Shown here in pieces: positions 53,710 through 62,700 of a stretch of 64,000 nucleotides of DNA (position 1 is its first letter; each line of letters begins with the position of its first letter). This stretch comes from Alphaproteobacteria bacterium (GTDB lineage Bacteria > Pseudomonadota > Alphaproteobacteria > CACIAM-22H2). Location: NCBI GenBank assembly GCA_016124335.1, contig WGNX01000010.1, positions 1-64,000 on the forward strand. Direction: 5' to 3'. The position numbers and the translations under genes were made by a program. Under the pieces are notes generated by a model. That model ran no database searches. It saw only the letters and a program-made list of their open reading frames with translations, and was not told where the DNA came from.

Positions 53710-54374
53710 GCGGTCTCCACCGTGCGCAGCGCGGCCCTCCGGCTCAGGCGCAGCAGTTCGGGCGCAACAACGTCGTTGCGCTCGAGTTTCATCGTAGGAG
53801 CCGATTCGAGTGCGGCTTCGTAGCTGGCCAGCGGATTGCGCATGTCGCAGATCGCGAGCGCGTCGGCCCGACCCGCAAAATCCCGCAGGCTGGCGGCGAC
53901 CAACAAACCAAGGAAATTTTCACCCGCGCGCGCCGGATCGGCGAGCCCGACGACATCGATGCCGACTTCACGTGCGGAAAGCGTCGCCGCCTCAGCGAGT
54001 TCGGATACGCCGACCAGCACTAGACGCGAGCGGCCGCGTTCGCGCAGCGTTGCGAACAGTTCGCTGTATTGGCGTCGCGCATCACGGAACAGATCGAACG
54101 AGAATCGAAGATACTCAACCGTCAGCCGGCTCTTTTCGGCAAAGCCCGACGGCGTCAGATAATAGGCGTAGCGATTGAGCGGCGCGTTGGAGATCTTGAT
54201 GAGCCCCTTGCGCACGCAGCGGCGCAGCACGGCATTGGCCAGACCCAGCGCAATGCCAAGCTGGCTCGACAGGCCACGCTGGGTGACGCGCGCATCCTCG
54301 TCGACGACCGACAGCACGCCCAGAAGCAGTGCGGTATCATCGCGGTCGATCTTCGAGGTCTGGACGTCGGTCAT
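53706..54374 (-). CDS. EPS-associated MarR-like winged-helix regulator
   Basis: The protein has 222 residues. The winged helix at about 15-90 reads LGVLSVVDEDARVTQRGLSSQLGIALGLANAVLRRCVRKGLIK and YYLTPSGFAEKSRLT. Residues 110-215 form a Rossmann-like part, LVLVGVSELAEAATLSAREVGIDVVGLAD, that could bind a nucleotide or sugar ligand. It belongs to the EPS-linked MarR-like group. It is co-transcribed with the NusG-like gene. A palindrome sits 65 bases upstream of its start and a twin lies 7 kb away. The ATG at 54374 was preferred to the TTG at 54386. Confidence 0.82.
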   Translation of the reverse strand: MTDVQTSKIDRDDTALLLGVLSVVDEDARVTQRGLSSQLGIALGLANAVLRRCVRKGLIKISNAPLNRYAYYLTPSGFAEKSRLTVEYLRFSFDLFRDARRQYSELFATLRERGRSRLVLVGVSELAEAATLSAREVGIDVVGLADPARAGENFLGLLVAASLRDFAGRADALAICDMRNPLASYEAALESAPTMKLERNDVVAPELLRLSRRAALRTVETA

Positions 54375-54438
54375 CGGCAGGCTCAAAGGCTGGCCGGGCG
54401 GATAGGGGTTGCCTCGCCCGTGAAAGATGTTCTAGCTT

Positions 54439-54453
54439 GTTCACGCGGTGAAC
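54439..54453. promoter_or_regulatory. Palindromic operator GTTCAC-GCG-GTGAAC
   Basis: GTTCACGCGGTGAAC has 6-bp arms around GCG. It lies in the 167-base gap between the regulator and the asnB-like gene, 65 bases from the former and 88 from the latter. It is nearly the same as the site at 47196-47210. Autoregulation, and control of the asnB-like gene, is likely. Confidence 0.65.
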
Positions 54454-54541
54454 GTCAACTCTCATCCGCATCGGCTTTTTAAGTTAAATCAACTCGATAA
54501 GTCGATCCCGAGCTTCCCTCCATTGCCGGATAGGCCATCCC

Positions 54542-56455
54542 ATGTGCGGTATCGCCGGTCTTCTCGATCGTCGCGCCCAGCTCGCCCCAGACACGCTGAC
54601 CCGCACCGTCCGCGCGATGACAGACGCGATCGCCCATCGCGGGCCCGACGGTGACGGCATCTGGACCGACCCCGAAGCCGGCATCGGATTCGGCCACCGG
54701 CGCCTTGCAATCATCGACGTCTCCCCGCTCGGCGCCCAGCCGATGGAATCGGCCTGCGGGCGCTATGTCGCGACCTATAACGGCGAGATCTACAATTTCG
54801 CCGAGTTGCGTGCGAAGCTCGCCGCTGCTGGAGCCCGCTTCCGCGGCGGCTCTGACACCGAGGTTGTCCTCGAAGGCTTCGTGCGCTGGGGCGTGGAAGC
54901 CACGATCGCGCGCTGCGTGGGCATGTTCGCCTTCGCGCTCTGGGACCGGCAGACGCGCACGCTGCGGCTGATCCGCGACCGGCTCGGCGTCAAGCCGCTC
55001 TACTACGCACACTTAGACACGCGCCTGCTGTTCGCCTCCGAACTCAAGGCGATGCGCGCCGTCGCCGACTGGCAGCCCACGCTCGATCGCGACGCGCTCG
55101 CTGGCTACGTGCGTCATGGCTATGTCGCCGCGCCGAACACGATCTACGCGCAGGCGAAGAAGCTGCCGCCTAGCCACATCCTCGAATGGACGCTAGGAGC
55201 CGAACCGTGCATCGCGCCCTATTGGGACGCGCGCGCGCAGGCATCGGCGGGCCGCGCGCAATGGGCGCAGCCGCGCGACGACAAGACCACGATCGACCGA
55301 CTCGAAGCGCTGCTAAAGGACGCTGTCGCCAAACGCATGGTTTCCGACGTTCCGCTCGGCGCGTTCCTGTCGGGCGGAATCGATTCGTCTCTGGTCGTGG
55401 CCTTGATGCAGGCGCAGAGCGCGCGACCGGTTAAGACATTCACGATCGGCTTCGGCGAAGCCGACTACGACGAAGCACGGCACGCCAAGGCCATCGCCGC
55501 CCATCTGGGGACCGAACATACCGAGCTCTATGTTGAACCGCGCCACGCGCTCGACGTCGTGCCGAGGCTCGCCGACATGTACGACGAGCCCTTCGCCGAT
55601 TCCTCGCAGATTCCTACTTTCCTCGTCTCGGAGATGACGCGCCGGAACGTAACGGTCGCGCTGTCAGGCGACGGCGGCGACGAGCTGTTTGCCGGCTACA
55701 ACCGATATGTCTGGGCCGAGACATTGTGGTCCTGGATCGCGCGCATGCCCGCACCGCTGCGCCGTGCCGCCGCGACAGTGGCAGAGCGAGTTCCGGGCGG
55801 GCTCGCCCGCCTGCTTCCCGTGGTTCGTCCGCACGAGAAACTCGCCAAACTTGCCGAGATTCTGCGTCTCGACGGAATCGATTCTGTCTATAGGCGGCTC
55901 GTCAGCCAATGGCCTGATCCTGCTCGGCTCGTGCGTGGCGGACGGGAGCCCTCCGGTGCGCTATGGAATGCCGGATTGACGAAGGATTTCCCCGAGCCGA
56001 TCGCCCGCATGCAGATGATCGACACGCTGACCTATTTGCCCGACGACATCCTTGCCAAGGTGGATCGCGCGACGATGGCGGTCGGCCTCGAGGGTCGCGA
56101 ACCCCTCCTCGACCATCGGCTTCTTGAGTTTGCCTGGACCCTGCCGCCGTCGTTCAAGCTGCGCGGCGGCCAAGGCAAATGGCCGCTGCGCCGCGTGCTC
56201 GAGCGCTATGTTCCCCAGGCACTGTTCGAACGGCCGAAGATGGGTTTCGGCGTGCCGATCGATTCGTGGCTGCGCGGTCCGCTGCGCGATTGGGCGGAAG
56301 ACCTGCTCGACGCGAAGGCACTTGCCGCCGACGGTCTGTTTGATCCTGCCCCGGTGCGAAGCGCCTGGGCCGCCCATCTCGCGGGGACACGCGAGATGCA
56401 ATATCCGCTCTGGGTCGTACTGATGTTCCAGGCGTGGAAGCGGCGCTGGGCCTAG
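54542..56455 (+). CDS. Asparagine synthase (glutamine-hydrolysing)-like, polysaccharide cluster
   Basis: The protein has 637 residues. The N-terminal class II glutaminase starts MCGIAGLLD with Cys2 nucleophile and has TYNGEIYNFAELR. The synthetase half has the PP-loop AFLSGGIDSSLVVALM (SGGIDSS at 277-283) and ALSGDGGDELFAGYNRY. Paralogues in EPS or LPS clusters amidate sugar acids rather than aspartate; a uronic or nonulosonic carboxyl would be a plausible target. It diverges from the MarR-like gene and is followed by an epimerase gene 68 bases on. Confidence 0.9.
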   Translation: MCGIAGLLDRRAQLAPDTLTRTVRAMTDAIAHRGPDGDGIWTDPEAGIGFGHRRLAIIDVSPLGAQPMESACGRYVATYNGEIYNFAELRAKLAAAGARFRGGSDTEVVLEGFVRWGVEATIARCVGMFAFALWDRQTRTLRLIRDRLGVKPLYYAHLDTRLLFASELKAMRAVADWQPTLDRDALAGYVRHGYVAAPNTIYAQAKKLPPSHILEWTLGAEPCIAPYWDARAQASAGRAQWAQPRDDKTTIDRLEALLKDAVAKRMVSDVPLGAFLSGGIDSSLVVALMQAQSARPVKTFTIGFGEADYDEARHAKAIAAHLGTEHTELYVEPRHALDVVPRLADMYDEPFADSSQIPTFLVSEMTRRNVTVALSGDGGDELFAGYNRYVWAETLWSWIARMPAPLRRAAATVAERVPGGLARLLPVVRPHEKLAKLAEILRLDGIDSVYRRLVSQWPDPARLVRGGREPSGALWNAGLTKDFPEPIARMQMIDTLTYLPDDILAKVDRATMAVGLEGREPLLDHRLLEFAWTLPPSFKLRGGQGKWPLRRVLERYVPQALFERPKMGFGVPIDSWLRGPLRDWAEDLLDAKALAADGLFDPAPVRSAWAAHLAGTREMQYPLWVVLMFQAWKRRWA

Positions 56456-56523
56456 CCGACTTGCTGGCCGTCGGGCCGGGCGATATAAGGGCGAAAATTC
56501 TTACAGACAATCCGGAGTCCTAC

Positions 56524-57573
56524 ATGCGCGTCATGATCACCGGCCATCTCGGCTATATCGGGCCCGTGCTGATCCGTCTGCTTCGCGCGCACGGCCACCA
56601 GACGATCGGGTTCGACAGCGGATTCTTCGCCGAGTGCCTCGACCAGTGGTCGACTGACGAGCGTCCGGATTCCGAGATACGCAAGGACATCCGCGATATC
56701 GACGCTTCGGATTTCGACCGGATCGATGCGGTCGTGCATCTGGCGGCCCTCTCCAACGACCCGCTCGGCGAGATCGTCGCAGCGCAGACCCACGACATCA
56801 ATTCGCTCGGCACCGAGCGTTGCGCCGCAATGGCCAAGCGCGCCGGCGTGCGCCGCTTCATCTTCTCATCGTCGTGCTCGATCTACGGCGCGGCCGGTGG
56901 TGCGGCTAAGCCGCTCGACGAAGGCGCGCCGTTCGCGCCGGTTTCGGCCTACGGCAAGTCCAAGGCCTTCGGCGAAGGCGCTCTCGAAACGCTTCGGGAC
57001 GAGAAGTTTATGCCGATCTTCCTGCGCAACGCCACCTGCTATGGCGTCAGCCCGCGCATGCGGCTCGATCTCGTCGTCGGGAACCTGATGGCATTCGGGC
57101 ACGCGACCGGTTCGATCCGCGTGATGTCCGACGGCACGCCGTGGCGGCCCCTCGTGCATATCGAAGACGTCGCGCGCGCAGCCGTCGCCGCGATCGAAGC
57201 GGACGCCAAGGATCTCGCGCACACGATCTTCAACATCGGCCGGTCGGACGCCAACTATCAGGTCAAGGATATCGCCCAGATGGTAGCGGACCTGTTAACC
57301 GGTTGTGCGATCGAGATCACCGGCGAGACGGGCGGCGATCCGCGGTCCTATCGAGTCGATTTCAGCCGCGCCGCGCGAGACCTGCCGGGTTTCAAGCCCG
57401 TCTGGACGCTGGAACGCGGCGTCGCCGAACTCGCCGAATGGCTCAAGCTGCGGCCGAAATCGCGCGAAGCACTGTTCTCCAGCACGTATATCCGGCTCGA
57501 GCACATGAAGTCGCTGCGCAAGCGCGAACTGCTCGACGACGCGTTCCGCTGGACGCGCGCGGCGGCCGAGTAA
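56524..57573 (+). CDS. NAD-dependent sugar epimerase/dehydratase (SDR)
   Basis: The protein has 349 residues. RVMITGHLGYIGPVLIRLLRAHGHQT is the Rossmann start with a GxxGxxG-like motif, then HLAALSNDPLGE and SSSCSIYGAAGG, YGKSKAFGEG (Tyr/Lys pair). It is a typical nucleotide-sugar epimerase; the substrate is unknown. The track start (56434) overlaps the upstream gene; the ATG at 56524 fits. It converges with the next gene (3 bases apart). Confidence 0.87.
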   Translation: MRVMITGHLGYIGPVLIRLLRAHGHQTIGFDSGFFAECLDQWSTDERPDSEIRKDIRDIDASDFDRIDAVVHLAALSNDPLGEIVAAQTHDINSLGTERCAAMAKRAGVRRFIFSSSCSIYGAAGGAAKPLDEGAPFAPVSAYGKSKAFGEGALETLRDEKFMPIFLRNATCYGVSPRMRLDLVVGNLMAFGHATGSIRVMSDGTPWRPLVHIEDVARAAVAAIEADAKDLAHTIFNIGRSDANYQVKDIAQMVADLLTGCAIEITGETGGDPRSYRVDFSRAARDLPGFKPVWTLERGVAELAEWLKLRPKSREALFSSTYIRLEHMKSLRKRELLDDAFRWTRAAAE

Positions 57574-57576
57574 GCG

Positions 57577-58563
57577 TCAAGCGCCTTCGCGGTTCCAGTT
57601 CCGGTACCAGTCGATCGTCTGCGCAAGCGCCTGATCGAGGTCGCGCTCGGGTCGCCAGCCGAGCATGTTGCGCGCCTTGGTCGTATCGACGCGCATGTGG
57701 CGGATTTCGGCTTGCGCGGTGTTATCGACGCGGATCCCCGGATTAGTTCCGGCCAGCGCGAAGATCATCTCGGCCAGCGCAATGATGTCGATCTCGACTT
57801 CGTAGGAGAAGTTGAAAGCCTCGCCCTTGACGTCGCCTGTCTCGATCAGGCGGCGCGCGAGATCGATCTGGATCTTGGCGCCTTCCTCGACATGGATGAA
57901 ATCGCGCGTGAACCGGCCGTCGGAGCGCAGCACCAGCGGCCGGCCGTCGAGCGCACACAGAATCGCATCCGGCACGATCCGCGTGAGGTTCAGCTCCCAG
58001 CCGCCGAAATAGTTGGCGCAGCGCGTCACGCAGACCGGCAGCTTGAAGACCTTGCCGTAGCTCTGGGTCATCATGTCCTGCGCGGCCTTGGCGACCTCGT
58101 AGGGATGGTTCGGACGAAGGCCGGCCTCTTCGCGATAGGGCGTGGGCTGCGGCCCATAGGCCTTGTCCGATGAACTCGTGACCATCGCGGTCGAGGGCGA
58201 GCGGGTCCGAATCTGCTCGAGGAAATACATCGTCGAATCGATGGCGCTGCGGAAACAGGCGACCGGATCCTGCAGCGCCACGCGGACATCGGCGACCGCC
58301 GCGGTGTGGAAAATCGCCGCATAGGGCGCGCCCTCGAACAGCGAGGCGACGAAACGCGCGTCGCTGAGATCGCCCATCGGAACTTCGCATCGCGCGGCAA
58401 GGCCGGTTTTCGAAAACTGGCTCGGCCGGACGAGGCTGCGCGCGGGCGCCACGACCCGGGCACCTTCGTCGAGAAGGCGGCGGACGAGCCAGCCGCCGAG
58501 AAATCCCGTCGCACCGGTCACGAGAACGCGCCGTCCGGACCAGAATCCCTTCGAATCAGCCAT
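57577..58563 (-). CDS. CDP-glucose 4,6-dehydratase-like SDR (RfbG-type)
   Basis: The protein has 328 residues. GRRVLVTGATGFLGGWLVRRLLDEGARVVA is the NAD site, SSSDKAYGPQPTPYREE is near the catalytic Ser/Asp, and the Tyr/Lys pair sits in HPYEVAKAAQDMM. RDFIHVEEGAKIQIDLA follows. These features fit CDP-glucose dehydratases and related GDP- or CDP-sugar SDRs. It is the last gene of the 58-64 kb minus module, next to a sugar-1-phosphate nucleotidyltransferase that would give it its substrate. Confidence 0.85.
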   Translation of the reverse strand: MADSKGFWSGRRVLVTGATGFLGGWLVRRLLDEGARVVAPARSLVRPSQFSKTGLAARCEVPMGDLSDARFVASLFEGAPYAAIFHTAAVADVRVALQDPVACFRSAIDSTMYFLEQIRTRSPSTAMVTSSSDKAYGPQPTPYREEAGLRPNHPYEVAKAAQDMMTQSYGKVFKLPVCVTRCANYFGGWELNLTRIVPDAILCALDGRPLVLRSDGRFTRDFIHVEEGAKIQIDLARRLIETGDVKGEAFNFSYEVEIDIIALAEMIFALAGTNPGIRVDNTAQAEIRHMRVDTTKARNMLGWRPERDLDQALAQTIDWYRNWNREGA

Positions 58564-58581
58564 TGGAATCCCGTTTCCCCT

Positions 58582-59364
58582 TTATTTGGCGGCTTCGCCG
58601 AAACCCTCGAGCGCCGTACGCAGGTGGCGCGCACCCGTCGCACGCCAGCCGATGCTGGCGTTGATCAGGTCGAGATCCTTGGGCGTATCGATCGCGTGCC
58701 AGTAGCCCTTGATCGCGAACCGGCGCAGCGCGTTGCGCCCGATCATGCCGCGGAAAAGCTCGATCTCGAAATCGAGTGCGTTCTCGATGTCTTCGGAGTC
58801 CAGCGCATCGGTACGCAGCGCGGCGATGCCGGCATACACATAGCCTGTCGTCGTCTCGCCATGCTCCGACGTGCTGATCGACTGGATGTGCGAATCCCGC
58901 GAGAAATCCATGATCCGCCCGCCGGTTTCGATCAGCAGCCCGAACTGCGAGATGACCGGGCTGGTGGCAAGAGTGGCGAGAGAACCGGCGGATTCATGCT
59001 CCGCGATCATTCGCTCGATGTCGAAATCGAACAGCGCGTCGCCATTGGCGAGCAGGAAGCTCTCGCCCTCGGGCAGCAGGTGGCGGACCATCGCAAGGCG
59101 CCGGCCAACTTCCGTGTTCGCGCCCGTGTCGAGCGCTTCGAACTTGCAGTCCGGCGCCGACAGCTTGCCGATCCACTCAACGATGTCGTGGCCGCGATGG
59201 CCGATCGGAAAGATGAAGTGCCGGATGCCGGCCCGATAAAGTCGCCCGACGATGTACCAGAGGATCGGCTTGCCATGCACCGACAGCAGGGCCTTGGGCA
59301 GATGGGCCGCCCGCGAACCCATCCGGGTCGCGCGTCCGCCGCACAGGATCAGCGCGCAGCGCAT
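58582..59364 (-). CDS. Sugar-1-phosphate nucleotidyltransferase (RfbF-like)
   Basis: The protein has 260 residues. CALILCGGRATRMGSRAAHLPKALLSVHGKPIL is the nucleotide-binding signature, with FLLANGDALFDFDIERM as the metal-binding Asp region and YWHAIDTPKDLDLIN near the end, like RfbF (glucose-1-phosphate cytidylyltransferase). It would make a CDP- or other NDP-sugar for the SDR encoded after it. Confidence 0.87.
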   Translation of the reverse strand: MRCALILCGGRATRMGSRAAHLPKALLSVHGKPILWYIVGRLYRAGIRHFIFPIGHRGHDIVEWIGKLSAPDCKFEALDTGANTEVGRRLAMVRHLLPEGESFLLANGDALFDFDIERMIAEHESAGSLATLATSPVISQFGLLIETGGRIMDFSRDSHIQSISTSEHGETTTGYVYAGIAALRTDALDSEDIENALDFEIELFRGMIGRNALRRFAIKGYWHAIDTPKDLDLINASIGWRATGARHLRTALEGFGEAAK

Positions 59365-59400
59365 GTCGCTCCGGCCTTTCGCATCGCGTTGGCGCCAATG

Positions 59401-60672
59401 TCAGACATCGAGCACATGCACCTCGGGCAGCGGCACCACCAGCTTCGAGCGCACGCCGCGCTCGCGCAGATACTTGGCGATCGGTGCGGCGTAATGCCAG
59501 GCAAGAAGCAGTACGTACTCGGGCTGGGTGCGCGCAAGGATCTCGTTGTTGACGACCGGAATGTGCTTGCCCGGAAGATGCAGGCCAAGCTTCAGCGATG
59601 TCGGCTGTTCGGCGATATACGGCATCATGCTGCGGTCGATGCCTGTCGAGTTGATGAGCGTGGCGCAGCGGCCCGGGCACGAATTCCCGACGAAGGGGAT
59701 ACCCTTCTTCAGGCAATCGAAAGCGAGATCGAGCAGGTCGACGCGAGCCTTGGCGACGCGGGCGGCGAACCGCTCCCACACGTCGTCGCCAGCAAGGCCG
59801 GCATCGGCTTCCTCGGCAAGCAGTGCGGAGCCCTGCGCCGAGATCGGCAGATCCTTCTTTGGCGACACGACGACGCGGATCGAACCGCCATAGCTCGACA
59901 CACGATGCGCGTCGACGACGCTCATGCCGTAGAACCCGAAGAGGACGATCAGCGAGCGGATCGAGTATGAACGCAGATGCTCATGATAGATCGAATCGTA
60001 CTGAAGCGTCTTCATGATATCGAGAAGGTAGTGGTTCTCGAGGACGAACAGGCCGTCGTCGGCAAGCATGGCGCGTACACCCCGGATTGTCGAGCCGAGC
60101 CCGGCCATGTGCGCGAACATGTTCGTCGCTGTCACCAGACGCGCACGCCCGCGTTCGGCCGCGATGCGCTTTGCGAGATCCTCGCCGAAGAACGCCTTCT
60201 CCGTGTCCACGCCGTCGGCCCGCGCGATCTCGGAAATGTTCGTCGGCTCGACACCGAGCACACGCATCCCCATCGCCTTGAAGCCCTTGAGCAGCGTGCC
60301 GTCGTTCGAGCCGATGTCGACGACGAGGTCGCCCGCCTTGAGCGAGGCGAGCTTGCCCAGATCGCGGGACAGGTTCTCGAGATGGGACGCGAGCTCGCGC
60401 GTGATGCCGCTGCGATAGGGATATGCCGGATGGTAGACCGTCGAGCCGTCAACGACATGGTCGATCTGGCCGGCCGTGCAGCTGCGGCACACGAGGAAGC
60501 GCAGCGGGAATGTCGGCTCGGGATGGTTCAGGCGTTCGGTCGTCAGCAGCGAGTCGCACAGCGGCTGGTGACCGAGATCGACGACGAGCTTTAGATCCTT
60601 CGAGCCGCAGACCTGGCAGCGGTCAAGATGACCCGGCGCGAAATCGTGATCGGGAATGCCGGCCATGGTCAT
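59401..60672 (-). CDS. NDP-sugar C-methyltransferase (TylCIII/CloU-type)
   Basis: The protein has 423 residues. The N-terminal zinc-binding part has CQVCGSKDLK and LVCRSCTAGQ (four cysteines), the SAM domain has LVVDIGSNDGTLLKGFKAMG, and the C-terminal part has GNSCPGRCATLIN and LPGKHIPVVNNE, as in sugar C-methyltransferases. QYDSIYHEHLRSYSIRSL holds the catalytic Tyr/His/Glu region. It adds a methyl carbon branch to a keto-sugar. Start 60672; the ATG at 60666 is a second option. Confidence 0.9.
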   Translation of the reverse strand: MTMAGIPDHDFAPGHLDRCQVCGSKDLKLVVDLGHQPLCDSLLTTERLNHPEPTFPLRFLVCRSCTAGQIDHVVDGSTVYHPAYPYRSGITRELASHLENLSRDLGKLASLKAGDLVVDIGSNDGTLLKGFKAMGMRVLGVEPTNISEIARADGVDTEKAFFGEDLAKRIAAERGRARLVTATNMFAHMAGLGSTIRGVRAMLADDGLFVLENHYLLDIMKTLQYDSIYHEHLRSYSIRSLIVLFGFYGMSVVDAHRVSSYGGSIRVVVSPKKDLPISAQGSALLAEEADAGLAGDDVWERFAARVAKARVDLLDLAFDCLKKGIPFVGNSCPGRCATLINSTGIDRSMMPYIAEQPTSLKLGLHLPGKHIPVVNNEILARTQPEYVLLLAWHYAAPIAKYLRERGVRSKLVVPLPEVHVLDV

Positions 60673-60707
60673 CGAGAAATGTCCTTAAGACTCTGAAAGT
60701 GAGGCGC

Positions 60708-61748
60708 TTATATCAAAACCCTAGTTCCCGATCTATTGGAACTTTGGGCACTGTCGATCAACATCTGGACGCGGGCGCCATCGGCGAAAGTCGGTCCCGC
60801 GGCTTTCCCGCCGCCGATCCATTCCGCAAACCGGTCGAGCAGGGCCGCAAGCGGAACGCAGCGCGGGTCTTCGCCTGCGGCAAGCGGTGGCGACAATTGC
60901 GGAACAGCAATCTCACCGATCGTGCCGGCCGAACGGCGGCCGACCAGAAGGCGAAAGCCGACCGGATCGGGCCCTTGCGCAGAAAGCTCGAGCGAGCCGT
61001 CGCTGCCGTAGAACGTCACCGAATGCGATGCCGCAAGCGGCATGGATGTCGAGACGGTCATGTTCGCCGTCGCACCCGAAGCGAACGCGAGCGCCACGAA
61101 CGCCGCCGTCTCGGAATTCGGAATCTCGTCCAATCCCGACAGATGCGCATGCAGCGTACCGACGGGACCGCAGAACCGCTCGAGATAGTGGAAGGCGTGC
61201 GACGCCATGTGGGCGAGCGCGCCGCCGCCAAGCCGGGGATCGGTCTTCCAGCTCGATATCCGGTTGCGCACGTCGTGGCTTTCGCTGCGCCAGTCGACGA
61301 CGACGTGCCGGATCGCGCCGATCTCGCCGGCGGCAAGCATCGTCTCGGCGTGACGCCAGGCTGCGATTTCCGGAAACAGAAAATCGACCATGTTCGGAAC
61401 GGCGCGTGCCGCCGCCGCCATTCGGCGTGCGGTCGCGAGATCCGTCGCCAGCGGCTTTTCCGCAAGAACCGGCTTACCCGCCGCGAAGGCCGCGAGTGCC
61501 AGCGCCTTCTGGGCCGGCGGCGGAACGGCGATCGCAATGGCCTCGATATCGGGAGACGCGATCAGCGCCTGCGCATCGCCGAGGATGCGCGAAATGCCGC
61601 TGCGTTCCGCGACCGCTTTCGCCTTGGCAAGATCGCGCACCGCAATCGCGACAGGGTCGAAGGCGCCCGAGCGGCGACAGGCGGCGGCAATTCCATAGGC
61701 GCCAAAACCGCCGCCGACGATCCCCAGGCGGATCGGCTTGCGGGCCAT
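60708..61748 (-). CDS. Gfo/Idh/MocA-family sugar oxidoreductase
   Basis: The protein has 346 residues. RLGIVGGGFGAYGIAAACRRSG (GGGxGxxG), VLAEKPLATDLATARR (EKP), DPRLGGGALAHMASHAFHYLERF with the active-site His. It uses NAD(P) to reduce or oxidise a sugar carbonyl. It could act on the C-methylated keto-sugar. It precedes the C-methyltransferase gene by 35 bases. Confidence 0.87.
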   Translation of the reverse strand: MARKPIRLGIVGGGFGAYGIAAACRRSGAFDPVAIAVRDLAKAKAVAERSGISRILGDAQALIASPDIEAIAIAVPPPAQKALALAAFAAGKPVLAEKPLATDLATARRMAAAARAVPNMVDFLFPEIAAWRHAETMLAAGEIGAIRHVVVDWRSESHDVRNRISSWKTDPRLGGGALAHMASHAFHYLERFCGPVGTLHAHLSGLDEIPNSETAAFVALAFASGATANMTVSTSMPLAASHSVTFYGSDGSLELSAQGPDPVGFRLLVGRRSAGTIGEIAVPQLSPPLAAGEDPRCVPLAALLDRFAEWIGGGKAAGPTFADGARVQMLIDSAQSSNRSGTRVLI

Positions 61749-61755
61749 ATTGCGG

Positions 61756-62694
61756 TCAGACCTGCGGACCGAAATTTAGCCGGCCCCGTTCAGGCACAGC
61801 GCCGCCATGGCGGACTTGCGCATGGGTCATAAGCACATACTCGCCGACGATCGCCACAAGGATCATGTTGAGCCCGCCGACCAGCGAAATTAGACCGCCA
61901 AGGAGCCAAGCCGATCCGCCGACGAGCGAGGCGACCATCGCGAGCGGCCCACATGCGGCGAAGAGCCCGCCCAACGGCGCAAAAATACGGATCGGAAGCC
62001 GGGAGAAAGTGAGGACCGCATTCGTCGCGATGCCGAACAACCCGACGAGCCGATTCTTCGAGAACCCGCGACGGCGCGCGACGTACTGGTAAGGAACGCC
62101 TGCAGCCGTGAATCCCGCCGACGCGATCAGACCACGGATATACGGATTGTGGTCGTCGCGTGCGCAGACGAAGGTTCGTACCTTGCGATCGATGAGCTGG
62201 AATTCACCGGCATCGACCGGCACGGGGAATTCCGCCATAGCCCGCATGATCCGGTAAAACGCCCGGCGCAGCCACAACACCGGTCCGGAATCGTCGCGTT
62301 TCTCGCGTACACCGTAGACTACATGCGCGCCGCCCTCCCAGCGACGGACAAACTCGGCGATCACCTCGGGCGGATCCTGCAGGTCGACCGCGAGCATCGG
62401 CACGCAGGCATCGCCCGAAGCCGCACGCATCGCATTAAAGGTCGACCGCAGCACGCCGACATTCCGCGCATTGAAGATGACTCGAACATCTGGGTCCGAA
62501 GCCGCAAGTTCGGCAAGCAGCTCGGGCGAGCCGTCGGTCGAGTTGTTGTCAGCGAAGATGTGCTCGCGATGATAGGACGCGAGATCGGTCTCGAAGAGAC
62601 GACGAACCCGCGCATGGCACTCGCGCAGGTTTTCGGCGTCGTTGTAGCAAGGCGAAACGATCGAGATTGTCCGGCGGCCATCTGTCGCGGGCAT
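61756..62694 (-). CDS. Membrane GT2, polyprenyl-phosphate sugar transferase-like
   Basis: The protein has 312 residues. SIVSPCYNDAENLRECHARV and VDLQDPPEVIAEFVRRWE (DxD-like) mark the GT2 domain, and the C-terminus has two membrane helices (FAPLGGLFAACGPLAMVASL, GLISLVGGLNMILVAIVGEY), as in GtrB/ArnC-type proteins. It probably charges undecaprenyl phosphate with a sugar. Confidence 0.88.
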   Translation of the reverse strand: MPATDGRRTISIVSPCYNDAENLRECHARVRRLFETDLASYHREHIFADNNSTDGSPELLAELAASDPDVRVIFNARNVGVLRSTFNAMRAASGDACVPMLAVDLQDPPEVIAEFVRRWEGGAHVVYGVREKRDDSGPVLWLRRAFYRIMRAMAEFPVPVDAGEFQLIDRKVRTFVCARDDHNPYIRGLIASAGFTAAGVPYQYVARRRGFSKNRLVGLFGIATNAVLTFSRLPIRIFAPLGGLFAACGPLAMVASLVGGSAWLLGGLISLVGGLNMILVAIVGEYVLMTHAQVRHGGAVPERGRLNFGPQV

Positions 62695-62700
62695 ATCCTG

